A stretch of 64,000 bases of DNA from Mycolicibacterium aurum (lineage in GTDB: Bacteria; Actinomycetota; Actinomycetes; Mycobacteriales; Mycobacteriaceae), in the NCBI GenBank assembly GCA_900078775.1, contig LT549889.1, positions 3,906,001 to 3,970,000 of the forward strand. Reading direction: 5' to 3'. Shown in pieces: positions 8,323 through 16,987 of this stretch. Numbering within the stretch: the stretch's first letter is position 1; each line of letters begins with the position of its first letter. The notes under the pieces were generated by a model. The model did no database searches. It saw only the letters and a program-made list of their open reading frames with translations, and was not told where the DNA came from. The position numbers were made by a program, and so were the translations under genes.

Positions 8323-9374
8323 CCCTCACCGATCTCGGACTCCCCATCCCGGGGCGCGCACCCGCCCCGGGGATGCCCACCGACGGTCCCCTGCTGGACA
8401 CCTACGGCCGGGCCGCCACCGACCTGCGGGTCTCGCTGACCGACCGCTGCAATCTGCGCTGCACCTATTGCATGCCCGCGGAGGGCCTGGACTGGCTACC
8501 GGACAGCCAGCTGCTGACCGCCGACGAGTTGGCCCGGCTGCTGCGCATCGCGGTCACCCGGCTCGGCATCACCAGCGTGCGGTTCACCGGCGGCGAACCG
8601 CTGGTGTCCCCGCATCTGGAGCCGACCATCGCGGCCGCCGCCGCGCTGTCACCCCGCCCCGAGATCGCCGTGACCACCAACGGCCTGGGCCTGGCGCGCC
8701 GCGCCGCGAAGCTGAAGAAGGCCGGGCTGGACCGGGTCAACGTCTCCCTGGACACCGTCGACGCCGAGCGCTTCGCCCAGATCACCCGCCGGGACCGGCT
8801 CGCCGATGTGCAGGCCGGCCTGGCCGCCGCCGCCGCGGCCGGTCTGGGGCCGATCAAGGTCAACGCGGTGCTCGACCCGCGGACCGGGCTCGACGATGTG
8901 GTGCCGCTGCTGTCCTTCTGCCTGGAACACGGTTATCAGCTGCGCATCATCGAGCAGATGCCGCTGGACGCCGGACACGAGTGGACCCGCGCCAAGACCA
9001 TCGAGGCGGAGACGGTGCTGAGCACCCTGCGCCGGCACTTCGATCTGCAGCCCGACCCGGGCCCGCGCGGATCAGCCCCGGCCCAGTTGTGGCGGGTCAA
9101 CGGCGGTGCGGGCACCGTCGGCGTCATCGCCTCGGTGTCCGAGTCGTTCTGTGGGGCCTGTGACCGCAGCCGGCTGACCGCCGACGGCCAGATCCGCAGC
9201 TGCCTGTTCTCCACCACCGAGACCGACCTGCGCGCCCTGCTGCGCGGCGGCGCCGATGACGATGCGTTGGAGGCTGCCTGGCGCAGGGCGATGTGGGCCA
9301 AACCGGCCGGGCACGGCATCAACGACCCGAGCTTCGTCCAGCCGGACCGACCGATGAGTGCAATCGGAGGCTGA
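8319..9374 (+). CDS. moaA: GTP 3',8-cyclase MoaA (molybdenum cofactor, first step)
   Basis: A 351-residue radical SAM enzyme. C44, C48 and C51 form the CxxxCxxC cluster for SAM cleavage (DRCNLRCTYC), and a second C-terminal cluster is visible in FCGACDRSRLTADGQIRSCLF. The protein ends in GG, as active MoaA proteins do. With MoaC it converts GTP to cyclic pyranopterin monophosphate. The TTG start at 8319 overlaps the yccF stop; upstream in-frame alternatives would run into yccF. It is cotranscribed with moaD, while moaC, mog and moaE lie on the other side of rpfA in opposite orientation. Confidence 0.95.
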   Translation: MTLTDLGLPIPGRAPAPGMPTDGPLLDTYGRAATDLRVSLTDRCNLRCTYCMPAEGLDWLPDSQLLTADELARLLRIAVTRLGITSVRFTGGEPLVSPHLEPTIAAAAALSPRPEIAVTTNGLGLARRAAKLKKAGLDRVNVSLDTVDAERFAQITRRDRLADVQAGLAAAAAAGLGPIKVNAVLDPRTGLDDVVPLLSFCLEHGYQLRIIEQMPLDAGHEWTRAKTIEAETVLSTLRRHFDLQPDPGPRGSAPAQLWRVNGGAGTVGVIASVSESFCGACDRSRLTADGQIRSCLFSTTETDLRALLRGGADDDALEAAWRRAMWAKPAGHGINDPSFVQPDRPMSAIGG

Positions 9375-9376
9375 GC

Positions 9377-9634
9377 GTGTCCGACGTACAGATCACCGTT
9401 CGATATTTCGCCGCCGCCCGGGCCGCCGCGGGAATCGAGACCGAAACGTTGCGCTGCCCCACGGGCACCACCGTGCACACCCTGGTCGACGGTCTCGCCC
9501 AGCGCGGACCGCAACTGGCGAAGGTGCTCGCACGCTGCTCTTTCCTGCGTGACGGCGTCGCGGTGCGCGATAAGAACGTCGTGCTTCGAACAAAAGAAAC
9601 GGTCGATGTATTACCCCCGTTCGCCGGCGGATGA
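9377..9634 (+). CDS. moaD: molybdopterin synthase small subunit MoaD
   Basis: An 85-residue ubiquitin-fold protein ending in the required Gly-Gly (LPPFAGG), which is thiocarboxylated and inserted into MoaE during dithiolene formation. YFAAARAAAG near the N-terminus and VVLRTKETVDVLPP near the C-terminus match the family. GTG 9377 lies two bases after the moaA stop, so the two are coupled. Its partner MoaE is encoded at 11421-11849 on the other strand. Confidence 0.95.
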   Translation: MSDVQITVRYFAAARAAAGIETETLRCPTGTTVHTLVDGLAQRGPQLAKVLARCSFLRDGVAVRDKNVVLRTKETVDVLPPFAGG

Positions 9635-9635
9635 T

Positions 9636-9651
9636 CGTGATATGCGTCACA
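9636..9651. promoter_or_regulatory. Crp (Cmr)-type cAMP receptor site upstream of rpfA
   Basis: CGTGA-N6-TCACA, nine of ten positions of the CRP consensus TGTGA-N6-TCACA, starting right after the moaD stop. rpfA of M. tuberculosis is a known direct target of the CRP homologue Rv3676, so a site here fits. A TAAAGT -10-like hexamer lies at 9732-9737, which would place the site near -100; the true start site is unknown. Confidence 0.65.
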
Positions 9652-9858
9652 CAACGAACTGACGACGAGCTCGCCACCTGCGATTTGAGCGGTGAAAACA
9701 CCTGCGAAAACGCCCGGACCGCCTGCGGCTTTAAAGTCCTCTCAGAGTTTGCGACCACGGGAAACGCCGGAGACGCGCCGAGATGACGGTCGTGGGGAGA
9801 ACCGTTACCGTCGTCCCAAGCCGGTCGACCCAAATCGATTGGCCTGCCTCATCTGATT

Positions 9859-10047
9859 GCGCCGAGCTCCATCCATCAGCTGAGGGCCGACACGAACCAC
9901 TGGATGGAGGCGGGGGACCCACCGGTCCGCCGATAAGCAGACCAGGAACTTGCAGTACCGGTTCCTCGGGGTGAAGCCGGCGTCTGTTCGCAGACACCGG
10001 CCGGGCAACCTCTCCAGCCCGAACCCGACAGCTGACCTCGTGGGCGC
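9859..10047 (+). ncRNA. c-di-AMP riboswitch (ydaO/yuaA type) in the rpfA leader
   Basis: The 435-base region between moaD and rpfA has no gene, and its second half matches the ydaO aptamer: a closing stem GCGCC (9859-9863) with GGCGC (10043-10047), an internal helix TCCATCCA (9868-9875) with TGGATGGA (9901-9908), the conserved GGCGGGGGACCCA, GGGGTGAAGCC, GGGCAACCTCTCC and ACAGCTGACCTCGTGGGC blocks. c-di-AMP riboswitches are established upstream of actinobacterial rpf and other cell-wall hydrolase genes and turn them down when c-di-AMP is high. Only four bases separate the closing stem from the rpfA ribosome site GAGAGGA (10052-10058). Confidence 0.92.
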
Positions 10048-10070
10048 TGACGAGAGGATCTTTGCGTTTT

Positions 10071-11354
10071 ATGAGTGGACGGCACCGTAAGCCCACGTCA
10101 TCTTCAGTAAGCGTCGCGAAAATCGCCTTCACCGGCGCAGTTCTCGGTGGCGGCAGCCTCGCGCTCGCCGGCCAGGCCGGCGCGGCAACCGACGGCGAAT
10201 GGGACACCGTCGCCAGCTGCGAGTCCGGCGGCAACTGGGCGATCAACACCGGCAACGGCTACCACGGTGGCCTGCAGTTCTCCCCCAGCACCTGGTCGGG
10301 TCACGGTGGCGGCGAGTTCGCCCCGGCTGCCTACCTGGCCACCAAGGAAGAGCAGATCGCCGTCGCCGAGCGTGTCCTGGCCAGCCAGGGCAAGGGCGCA
10401 TGGCCCACCTGCGGCCGCAGCCTGTCCGGCCCCAGCCCGCGCAACGTGGTGAACGAGCCCGAGCCGCAGGCACTCGACAACCCGCTGATCAACGGCGAGC
10501 TCCCGCCGCCGCCCGCCCCGGTCGATGTCGTCGCCGCTCCGGCGCCGCAGCCGCTGGACGCCGCGCTGCCGCCCGCCCCCGAAGCTCTGCCCCCGGCCCC
10601 GGAAGCTCTGCCGCCGGCGCCTGAGGTGCTCCCCCCGGCCCCGGAGGCCGCCCCCGAGGCCGTCGCCCTCCCGCTGGACGCGCCGCTGCCCGTCGAGCCG
10701 CCCCTGCCCCCGGCCGAGCCGGTGGACGTCGCGCTGGCGGCCGCCCCGGCCCCGCTGCCGGTCGAGGCCCCGCTGCCGCCGGCCGAGCCCGTCGCCTTCG
10801 ACGCGCCGCTGACCCACGAGCAGCTCGCCTCGCTGCCGATCATCCAGGTCGCCGACTGGGACGTCGCGGTCGATCCGGCCCCGGCCGATCAGCCGCAGCT
10901 GTGGGCCCTGCACGACGCCCCGATGCCGCTGGAGCCGGTGCTGCCGGCCCCCGCCCCGGCGCCCGCGCCTGCCCCGGTCGCCGCTCCGGCCCCGGATCCG
11001 CTGGCCCCGCTCAACGGCGTGGAGATCCCGCAGCCGGTGATGGACGTCGCCAACCAGGCCGTGTCCGGTGAACTGCCGGTCCCGGCCGAGGGTGTCCCGC
11101 ACCTGATCAGCCCGGAGAACCTGGCACCCGGCACCACCTTGGATCCGACCGCCCTGCCGCCGGAGAGCGCCAACGTGAGCTACCTGCGCCAGATCTGGGA
11201 CGCCGTGCAGTCCCAGCAGATCTCCGGCCGGGACGCCCTGCTGGCGGTCGCCACCCAGCGCTCGCTGACCGGTCCGGCCCCCGAGTTGCCGCCGGGGGCG
11301 GTCATCGCGCCGCCGGCTCCCCCGGCGCCGGGTGCACCGCTGCCGGCCCCGTAA
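10071..11354 (+). CDS. rpfA: resuscitation-promoting factor RpfA
   Basis: A 427-residue secreted muralytic enzyme. Signal peptide residues 1 to about 38 (AKIAFTGAVLGGGSLALAG, cleavage near AGA-A), then the lysozyme-like Rpf domain (about 40-115) with catalytic E51 in VASCESGGNW and a Cys pair (C50, and C in WPTCGRS). The rest is a long Pro/Ala-rich, acidic low-complexity tail with repeats of PPAPEALPPAPE, as in RpfA of other mycobacteria. ATG 10071 fits the GAGAGGA site; a TTG at 10062 is possible but less likely. Expression should respond to c-di-AMP through the leader and perhaps to cAMP-CRP. Confidence 0.95.
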   Translation: MSGRHRKPTSSSVSVAKIAFTGAVLGGGSLALAGQAGAATDGEWDTVASCESGGNWAINTGNGYHGGLQFSPSTWSGHGGGEFAPAAYLATKEEQIAVAERVLASQGKGAWPTCGRSLSGPSPRNVVNEPEPQALDNPLINGELPPPPAPVDVVAAPAPQPLDAALPPAPEALPPAPEALPPAPEVLPPAPEAAPEAVALPLDAPLPVEPPLPPAEPVDVALAAAPAPLPVEAPLPPAEPVAFDAPLTHEQLASLPIIQVADWDVAVDPAPADQPQLWALHDAPMPLEPVLPAPAPAPAPAPVAAPAPDPLAPLNGVEIPQPVMDVANQAVSGELPVPAEGVPHLISPENLAPGTTLDPTALPPESANVSYLRQIWDAVQSQQISGRDALLAVATQRSLTGPAPELPPGAVIAPPAPPAPGAPLPAP

Positions 11355-11366
11355 GTCGTTCGATTC

Positions 11367-11401
11367 CGAAGCCGCACTCCCGCCGGGCGTGCGGCTTCGG
11401 T
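11367..11401. terminator. hairpin terminator between rpfA and moaE
   Basis: A perfect 12-bp inverted repeat, CCGAAGCCGCAC (11367-11378) and GTGCGGCTTCGG (11390-11401), with an 11-base loop and TGTTTCT after it. It lies between convergent rpfA and moaE and may act in both directions. Confidence 0.8.
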
Positions 11402-11420
11402 GTTTCTCGGGCCCGTGTGT

Positions 11421-11849
11421 CTAGGCCGAGTTGACCCATTCGTCGGAGCCGTCGGCGAAGTGCTGGTGTTTCCACACCGGCAGCCGGTCCTTGACGACGT
11501 CGACGAGCAGCGCGCAGGTCTGGAACGCGGCCCCGCGGTGATCGGCGGCCACCGCGACCACGAGCGCGGCGTCACCGATGCGCAGATCGCCTATCCGGTG
11601 GCTGACCGCGACGGCCCGCACGCCCACACACTCGCGGGCCACCTCGTGCACCACCTCGGTGAGGGTCTGCAGCGCCGAGGGGTGCGCCTCGTACTCCAGC
11701 CGGGTCACCGAACGCCCGCCGTCGTGGTCGCGCACGACACCGGAGAATCCGACCACCGCGCCGGCGGCCGCGTGGGCCACCAGGTCCTCGTGTTCGGACA
11801 GCGAGATCGGTTCGGCGCTGAGGCCGACCCGCAGCACGTCAGCGGACAT
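11421..11849 (-). CDS. moaE: molybdopterin synthase large subunit MoaE
   Basis: A 142-residue protein with MoaE signatures: GAVVGFSGVVRDHDGG near the N-terminus, YEAHPSAL, SHRIGDLRIGDAALVVAV and a C-terminal VKDRLPVWKHQHFADGSDEWVN that carries the catalytic Lys residues (K of VKDRLP and WKHQ). It joins two MoaD molecules and transfers sulfur to cyclic pyranopterin monophosphate. ATG 11849 is preceded by GGAGGTGACC, an unusually strong ribosome site lying inside the end of mog; the two genes overlap by 11 bases. Confidence 0.95.
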   Translation of the reverse strand: MSADVLRVGLSAEPISLSEHEDLVAHAAAGAVVGFSGVVRDHDGGRSVTRLEYEAHPSALQTLTEVVHEVARECVGVRAVAVSHRIGDLRIGDAALVVAVAADHRGAAFQTCALLVDVVKDRLPVWKHQHFADGSDEWVNSA

Positions 11850-12315
11850 GGTCACCTCCGGCGAGCTGGTCCACGGCATGGTCGAGAACATCGGCGAGCA
11901 CCCCGAGGCCGTCCTTCACCCCGCCGGTCGAGCCGGGCAGGTTGACCACCAGCGTGCGGCCGTGCACCCCGCACACCCCGCGGGAGAGCACCGAGGTCGG
12001 CACGTGCGGCAGCCCGGAACGCCGGATGGCGTCGGCCAAACCGGGGATCTGGTAGTCGACGAGCGCGGCGGTGGCCTCCGCGGTGCGGTCGGTGGGTGAC
12101 ATGCCCGTCCCGCCGGAGGTGATGATCACGTGCACGCCGGCGTCGAATGCGGCCCGCAGGGCCTCGCTCACCGCGCTGCCGTCGGCGACCACGTTCGGGG
12201 CGGGCACGTCGTAGCCGCGGGCGGTCAGCCAGTCCACGATCACCGGGCCGGTGCGGTCGGAATAGACACCGGTGGCCGCGCGGGTGGAGGCGATGATCAC
12301 CCGGGCCGTTCTCAT
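11839..12315 (-). CDS. mog: molybdopterin adenylyltransferase Mog/MoaB
   Basis: A 158-residue MogA/MoaB-fold protein. The molybdopterin-binding motif TSGGTGMSPTDRT (about residues 71-83) and the second motif VNLPGSTGGVKDG are clear. It adenylylates molybdopterin before metal insertion. ATG 12315 overlaps the moaC stop (ATGA). Middle gene of the moaC-mog-moaE operon. Confidence 0.93.
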   Translation of the reverse strand: MRTARVIIASTRAATGVYSDRTGPVIVDWLTARGYDVPAPNVVADGSAVSEALRAAFDAGVHVIITSGGTGMSPTDRTAEATAALVDYQIPGLADAIRRSGLPHVPTSVLSRGVCGVHGRTLVVNLPGSTGGVKDGLGVLADVLDHAVDQLAGGDHVR

Positions 12316-12779
12316 GGCTGCCAGGTTCCGGTCTTCCCGCCCTCTTTGCGCAGCACGTGGATGTCCTCGAGACGCGCGGCGGGGTCGACGGCCTTGATCA
12401 TGTCGTACACGGTCAGGGCGGCCACGCTCACCGCGGTCAGTGCCTCCATCTCGACGCCGGTGCGGTCGGTGGTGCGCACGGTGGCGGTGATGGTGACGTC
12501 GGTGCCGCCGATGCCGAAGTCGATGTCGACACCGGTCAGTGCCAGCTGATGGCACAACGGGATGAGATCGCTGGTGCGCTTGGCCGCCATGATCCCGGCG
12601 ACCCGCGCCGTGGGCAGCGCGTCACCCTTGGGCAGGCCACCAGCGGCGATCAGGTCGACGACATCGGCACGGGTCCGCACCACGCCCTGCGCCACCGCGG
12701 TGCGCTTGGTGGCCGTCTTGGCCGTGACGTCGACCATGTGGGCCGCGCCCGACTCGTCGAGGTGCGAGAGCCCGCTCAC
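12312..12779 (-). CDS. moaC: cyclic pyranopterin monophosphate synthase MoaC
   Basis: A 155-residue protein. Motifs include MVDVTAKTATKRTAVAQG near the N-terminus, AGIMAAKRTSDLIPLCHQLALTGV (substrate-binding His and Lys), GVEMEALTAVSVAALTVYDMIKA and the C-terminal LRKEGGKTGTW with the catalytic Lys. It works with MoaA on GTP. GTG 12779 is the annotated start; the family N-terminus (LSHLDESGAAHMVDV) begins right after it. Three bases after the stop of the small upstream gene, so part of the same operon. Confidence 0.95.
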   Translation of the reverse strand: MSGLSHLDESGAAHMVDVTAKTATKRTAVAQGVVRTRADVVDLIAAGGLPKGDALPTARVAGIMAAKRTSDLIPLCHQLALTGVDIDFGIGGTDVTITATVRTTDRTGVEMEALTAVSVAALTVYDMIKAVDPAARLEDIHVLRKEGGKTGTWQP

Positions 12780-12782
12780 CGG

Positions 12783-12971
12783 TTACTTGTTGACGACCGT
12801 GACCGGATGCAGATAGGGCAGTTCTTCCACCGGCAACGGGAAGGTGACCTCACCGAACGGGGACATCGCCCCGGCGCGGTTACTCACGAGCTCGCTGACA
12901 GCGTGATCACCATCGGCGACCTCGGGCCAGCCATTGTCGACGTACTGCTTCTTCTCTGCCACGCCTGCCAT
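12783..12971 (-). CDS. small conserved mycobacterial protein upstream of moaC (Rv0863 position)
   Basis: A 62-residue soluble protein with no known motif; it has acidic and Pro-rich stretches (FPLPVEELPYLHP). It starts at ATG 12971 and ends in TAA three bases before the moaC GTG, so it is the first gene of the Moco operon. M. tuberculosis has a small unknown gene, Rv0863, at the same position, but I cannot assess similarity from memory. A role in molybdenum cofactor synthesis is only suggested by context. Confidence 0.65.
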   Translation of the reverse strand: MAGVAEKKQYVDNGWPEVADGDHAVSELVSNRAGAMSPFGEVTFPLPVEELPYLHPVTVVNK

Positions 12972-13029
12972 TGTGGCAGGTACTACAAGCGGTGGCGAGC
13001 GCGGGACGCTGCCTTAGGCTGGTCAGGCC

Positions 13030-15303
13030 ATGACTAAACCAGCCCAGACCGTGCCGCTGGGCGTCTGGCTGGCCGAGTTGCCGGACGAGGGCCTGGTCCG
13101 GCTGCTCGAATGCCGGCCCGACCTCACCCAGCCGCCACCCGGCACCATCGCCGCGCTCGCGGCGCGGGCGCAGGCCCGTCAGTCCGTCAAGGCCGCCACC
13201 GACGGGCTGAACTTCCTGCAGCTCGCGGTGCTCGACGCGCTGTTGGTGCTGCACGCGAACACCGCGCCGGTGCCCCGGGAGCTGCTGGTCGAGTTCATCG
13301 GCCCCCGCGCCGACGAGGCGGAGTTGAAGTCCGCGCTGGCCGAACTGCAGGACCGGGCCCTGGTCTGGGGCGAGGACGCGCTGCGGGTGGTGGCCGAGGT
13401 GGCCGCCGGGCTGCCCTGGTACCCGGGCCAGGCCGTCCCGGACCAGCCCGGGCCGCCCGCCGAGGACATCCCGGCGCTGCTCGACGGCCTCGACGAGCCC
13501 TCCCGCGAACTGCTCACCCGGCTGGTCGAGGGCTCCCCGGTGGGGCGCACCCGCGACGCCATCCCGGGCACCGACCCGGACCGGCCGGTCCAGCGGCTGC
13601 TCGCCGCCGGGCTGTTGCACCGGCTGCCCAGCGAGGGCGGGGACACCGTGATCCTGCCCCGGCTGGTCGCCCAGGTGATGCGCGGTGATCTGCCCGGGCC
13701 GGACGGGCTCAGCACCCCGGACCCGACCCGGCACACCACCACCCAGGCCGATGTGGACTCGGTCGCCGCGGGTGCCGCGATCGACCTGCTGCGCGAGGTC
13801 GACGTGCTCATCGAGTCGCTGTCCAACGCCCCGGTGCCCGAGCTGAAAGCCGGCGGGCTCGGGGTCCGCGAGGTCAAGAAGCTCACCAAGGCCACCGGCA
13901 TCGACGAGCAGCGCCTCGGCCTGATCCTGGAGGTGGCCGCGGCCGCCGGGCTGATCGCCCCCGGCACCCCCGACCCGGAACCGGCCGACGGCAACGCCCC
14001 GTACTGGGCGCCGACCATCGCCGCGGACCGGTTCGTCGAGATCTCCACCGCCGCGCGCTGGCACCTGATCGCGTGGACCTGGCTGAACCTGCCGGCCCGG
14101 CCCAGCCTGGTCGGCAGCCGCGGCCCCGACGGCAAACCGTTCGGGGTGCTGTCGGACGCGCTGTACTCCACGGCCGCCCCGCTGGACCGACGGCTGCTGC
14201 TGACGGTGCTCGACGGGTTGCCGCCGGGCGCGGGCGTGCAGCCCGAATCGGCGGCCCAGGCCATGATGTGGCAGCGGCCGCGCTGGTCGGCACGGCTGCA
14301 GCTGGAGCCGGTGACCAATCTGCTGCGCGAGGCGCACGCCGTCGGACTGGTCGGCCGCGGGGCCATCGCCGGCCCGACGCGGCTGCTGCTCGCCCAGCGC
14401 TCCGAGGACGGCGCCGAAGAGGTCATCAACGCGATGGCCAAGGTGCTGCCCGCACCGCTGGACCATTTCCTGTTGCAGGCCGATCTGACCGTGGTGGTGC
14501 CCGGCCCGCTGATCCGTGAGCTCGCCGAGCAACTCGACGTGGTGGCCACCGTGGAGTCGGCGGGCGCGGCGATGGTGTACCGGATCAGCGAGTCCTCGAT
14601 CCGGCACGCCCTGGACGCCGGGCAGACCGCAGGCGGACTGCACGCCTTCTTCGAGAAGCACTCGAAAACACCTGTGCCACAAGGCTTGACCTATCTTATC
14701 GACGATGTCGCACGCCGGCACGGGCAGCTGCGGGTGGGCATGGCCTCCTCGTTCGTGCGGTGCGAGGACCCCGCGCTGCTGGCCCAGGCGGTGGCCAGCC
14801 CGGCCGCCGAACCGCTGGAGCTGCGCATCCTGGCGCCGACGGTCGCGGTGTCCCAGGCCGGCATCGGCGATGTGCTGGCCGCGCTGCGGGCCGGCGGTTT
14901 CGTGCCCGCCGCCGAGGACTCCTCCGGGTCGGTGGTCGACATCCGGGCCCGCGGTGCCCGAGTCCCGGCGCCGGGACGCCGCCGGGTGTTCCGGCCACTG
15001 ACCGCTCCCCCGACCCAGACCCTGGGCGCGATCGTGGCCGTCATGCGCAGCGTGGCCAGCGCACCCCGCTCCGGTGAGCGGCTGGACCCGGCGGTGCTGG
15101 TGGCGCTGCTGCAGCAGGCCGCGCTGGAACAGCAGTCGGTGGTGATGGGTTACGTCGACCCGGCCGGGGTGGCCACCCAGCGGGTGGTGTCGCCGATCAA
15201 CATCCGCGGCGGCCAGTTGACCGCCTTCGATCCGGCCTCGGGCCGGGTCCGCGAGTTCGCCATCCATCGCGTGACCTCCGTGGTGTCGGCCGATTCTGGA
15301 TAA
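13030..15303 (+). CDS. helicase-associated protein with XPB/Ssl2-like C-terminal domain (Rv0862c-type)
   Basis: A 757-residue protein with no Walker motifs, so not itself an ATPase. The N-terminal part is helical with winged-helix-like segments. A segment near residues 475-580 (DHFLLQADLTVVVPGPL ... RISESSIRHALDAGQ) matches the Helicase_C_3 domain shared with XPB/Ssl2 N-termini. The C-terminus (VVMGYVDPAGVATQRVVSPINIRGGQL) resembles a WYL-type SH3-like fold. It ends 34 bases before the XPB helicase gene; the pair is conserved in mycobacteria, so it may be an XPB partner in DNA repair (inference). Confidence 0.8.
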   Translation: MTKPAQTVPLGVWLAELPDEGLVRLLECRPDLTQPPPGTIAALAARAQARQSVKAATDGLNFLQLAVLDALLVLHANTAPVPRELLVEFIGPRADEAELKSALAELQDRALVWGEDALRVVAEVAAGLPWYPGQAVPDQPGPPAEDIPALLDGLDEPSRELLTRLVEGSPVGRTRDAIPGTDPDRPVQRLLAAGLLHRLPSEGGDTVILPRLVAQVMRGDLPGPDGLSTPDPTRHTTTQADVDSVAAGAAIDLLREVDVLIESLSNAPVPELKAGGLGVREVKKLTKATGIDEQRLGLILEVAAAAGLIAPGTPDPEPADGNAPYWAPTIAADRFVEISTAARWHLIAWTWLNLPARPSLVGSRGPDGKPFGVLSDALYSTAAPLDRRLLLTVLDGLPPGAGVQPESAAQAMMWQRPRWSARLQLEPVTNLLREAHAVGLVGRGAIAGPTRLLLAQRSEDGAEEVINAMAKVLPAPLDHFLLQADLTVVVPGPLIRELAEQLDVVATVESAGAAMVYRISESSIRHALDAGQTAGGLHAFFEKHSKTPVPQGLTYLIDDVARRHGQLRVGMASSFVRCEDPALLAQAVASPAAEPLELRILAPTVAVSQAGIGDVLAALRAGGFVPAAEDSSGSVVDIRARGARVPAPGRRRVFRPLTAPPTQTLGAIVAVMRSVASAPRSGERLDPAVLVALLQQAALEQQSVVMGYVDPAGVATQRVVSPINIRGGQLTAFDPASGRVREFAIHRVTSVVSADSG

Positions 15304-15337
15304 TGGATCGGATGACTTTCCCTGAGAGCGGCCCGGC

Positions 15338-16987
15338 ATGACCGAGGGCCCATTGATCGTGCAGTCCGATAAGACGGTGCTGCTCGAAGTCGACCACGAA
15401 CTCGCTGGTGAGGCGCGTGCGGCGATCGCCCCGTTCGCCGAGCTGGAACGCGCACCCGAACACATCCACACCTACCGGATCACCCCGCTGGCGCTGTGGA
15501 ACGCCCGCGCCGCCGGCCACGACGCCGAGCAGGTGGTCGACGCGCTGGTGAGTTATTCGCGTTACGCGGTGCCGCAGCCGTTGCTGGTCGACATCGTCGA
15601 CACCATGGCCCGGTACGGCCGGCTGCAGCTGATCAAGCACCCGGCGCACGGGCTGACGCTGGTCAGCCTGGACCGCGCGGTACTCGAGGAGGTGCTGCGC
15701 AACAAGAAGATCGCCCCGATGCTGGGGGCGCGCATCGACGACGACACCGTGATCGTGCACGGCAGCGAGCGCGGCCGGGTCAAGCAGATGTTGCTCAAGA
15801 TCGGCTGGCCGGCCGAGGATCTGGCCGGCTATGTCGACGGTGAGGCGCACCCGATCACGCTGGCCGAGGACGGCTGGGCGCTGCGCGACTACCAGGAGAT
15901 GGCCGCCGACTCGTTCTGGGCCGGCGGGTCCGGCGTGGTGGTGCTGCCCTGTGGTGCGGGCAAGACGCTGGTGGGTGCGGCCGCGATGGCCAAGGCCGGG
16001 GCCACGACGCTGATCCTGGTCACCAACACCGTGGCCGGCCGGCAGTGGAAGCGCGAGCTGATCGCCCGGACCTCGCTGACCGAGGAGGAGATCGGCGAGT
16101 ACTCCGGCGAGCGCAAGGAGATCCGCCCGGTCACCATCGCCACCTATCAGGTGATCACCCGCCGCACCAAGGGCGAGTACAAGCACCTGGAGCTGTTCGA
16201 CAGCCGGGACTGGGGCCTGATCATCTACGACGAGGTGCATCTGCTGCCGGCGCCGGTGTTCCGGATGACCGCCGATCTGCAGTCGCGCCGCCGGCTCGGG
16301 CTGACCGCCACCCTGATCCGCGAGGACGGCCGCGAGGGCGACGTGTTCTCGCTCATCGGCCCGAAGCGCTACGACGCGCCGTGGAAGGACATCGAGGCCC
16401 AGGGCTGGATCGCACCGGCCGAGTGCATCGAGGTGCGGGTCACCATGACCGACAACGAGCGGATGATCTACGCGACCGCCGAGCCGGAGGAGCGCTACAA
16501 GCTGTGCTCGACCGCGCACACCAAGATCGCGGTGGTGAAGTCGATCCTGGACAGACACAAGGACGAACCGACCCTGGTGATCGGGGCCTACCTCGACCAG
16601 CTCGACGAGCTGGGCCAGGAGTTGGACGCCCCGGTGATCCAGGGCTCGACCAAGAACGCCGAACGCGAGGAGCTGTTCGACCAGTTCCGCCGCGGCGAGA
16701 TCAAGACGCTGGTGGTGTCCAAGGTGGCGAACTTCTCCATCGACCTACCGGAAGCGTCCGTGGCCGTGCAGGTTTCGGGCACTTTCGGGTCCCGCCAGGA
16801 GGAGGCCCAGCGGTTGGGCCGGCTGCTGCGGCCCAAGGCCGACGGCGGCGGCGCGGTGTTCTATTCGGTGGTCAGCCGGGACAGCCTGGACGCCGAGTAC
16901 GCCGCGCATCGACAGCGCTTCCTGGCCGAGCAGGGCTACGGCTACGTCATCAAGGACGCCGACGACCTGTTGGGCCCGGCGATCTGA
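15338..16987 (+). CDS. ercc3: XPB/ERCC3-type DNA helicase
   Basis: A 549-residue superfamily 2 helicase. Walker A is PCGAGKTLVGA, motif II is DEVH (IIYDEVHLLPAP), motif III is LTATLIREDGREGD, which contains the RED motif that marks XPB, and motif VI is RQEEAQRLGRLLRPK. A damage-recognition-like N-terminal domain of about 190 residues precedes the helicase core. The family unwinds 3'-5' DNA and acts in repair or transcription; the bacterial role is not settled. The 3' end overlaps the convergent MarR gene by 46 bases. Confidence 0.93.
   Translation: MTEGPLIVQSDKTVLLEVDHELAGEARAAIAPFAELERAPEHIHTYRITPLALWNARAAGHDAEQVVDALVSYSRYAVPQPLLVDIVDTMARYGRLQLIKHPAHGLTLVSLDRAVLEEVLRNKKIAPMLGARIDDDTVIVHGSERGRVKQMLLKIGWPAEDLAGYVDGEAHPITLAEDGWALRDYQEMAADSFWAGGSGVVVLPCGAGKTLVGAAAMAKAGATTLILVTNTVAGRQWKRELIARTSLTEEEIGEYSGERKEIRPVTIATYQVITRRTKGEYKHLELFDSRDWGLIIYDEVHLLPAPVFRMTADLQSRRRLGLTATLIREDGREGDVFSLIGPKRYDAPWKDIEAQGWIAPAECIEVRVTMTDNERMIYATAEPEERYKLCSTAHTKIAVVKSILDRHKDEPTLVIGAYLDQLDELGQELDAPVIQGSTKNAEREELFDQFRRGEIKTLVVSKVANFSIDLPEASVAVQVSGTFGSRQEEAQRLGRLLRPKADGGGAVFYSVVSRDSLDAEYAAHRQRFLAEQGYGYVIKDADDLLGPAI

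Noticed and set aside
12907..15471. An 854-codon minus-strand frame opposite the XPB-partner gene
   Set aside because: Low-complexity, no domain, and the plus-strand protein is conserved; shadow frame.
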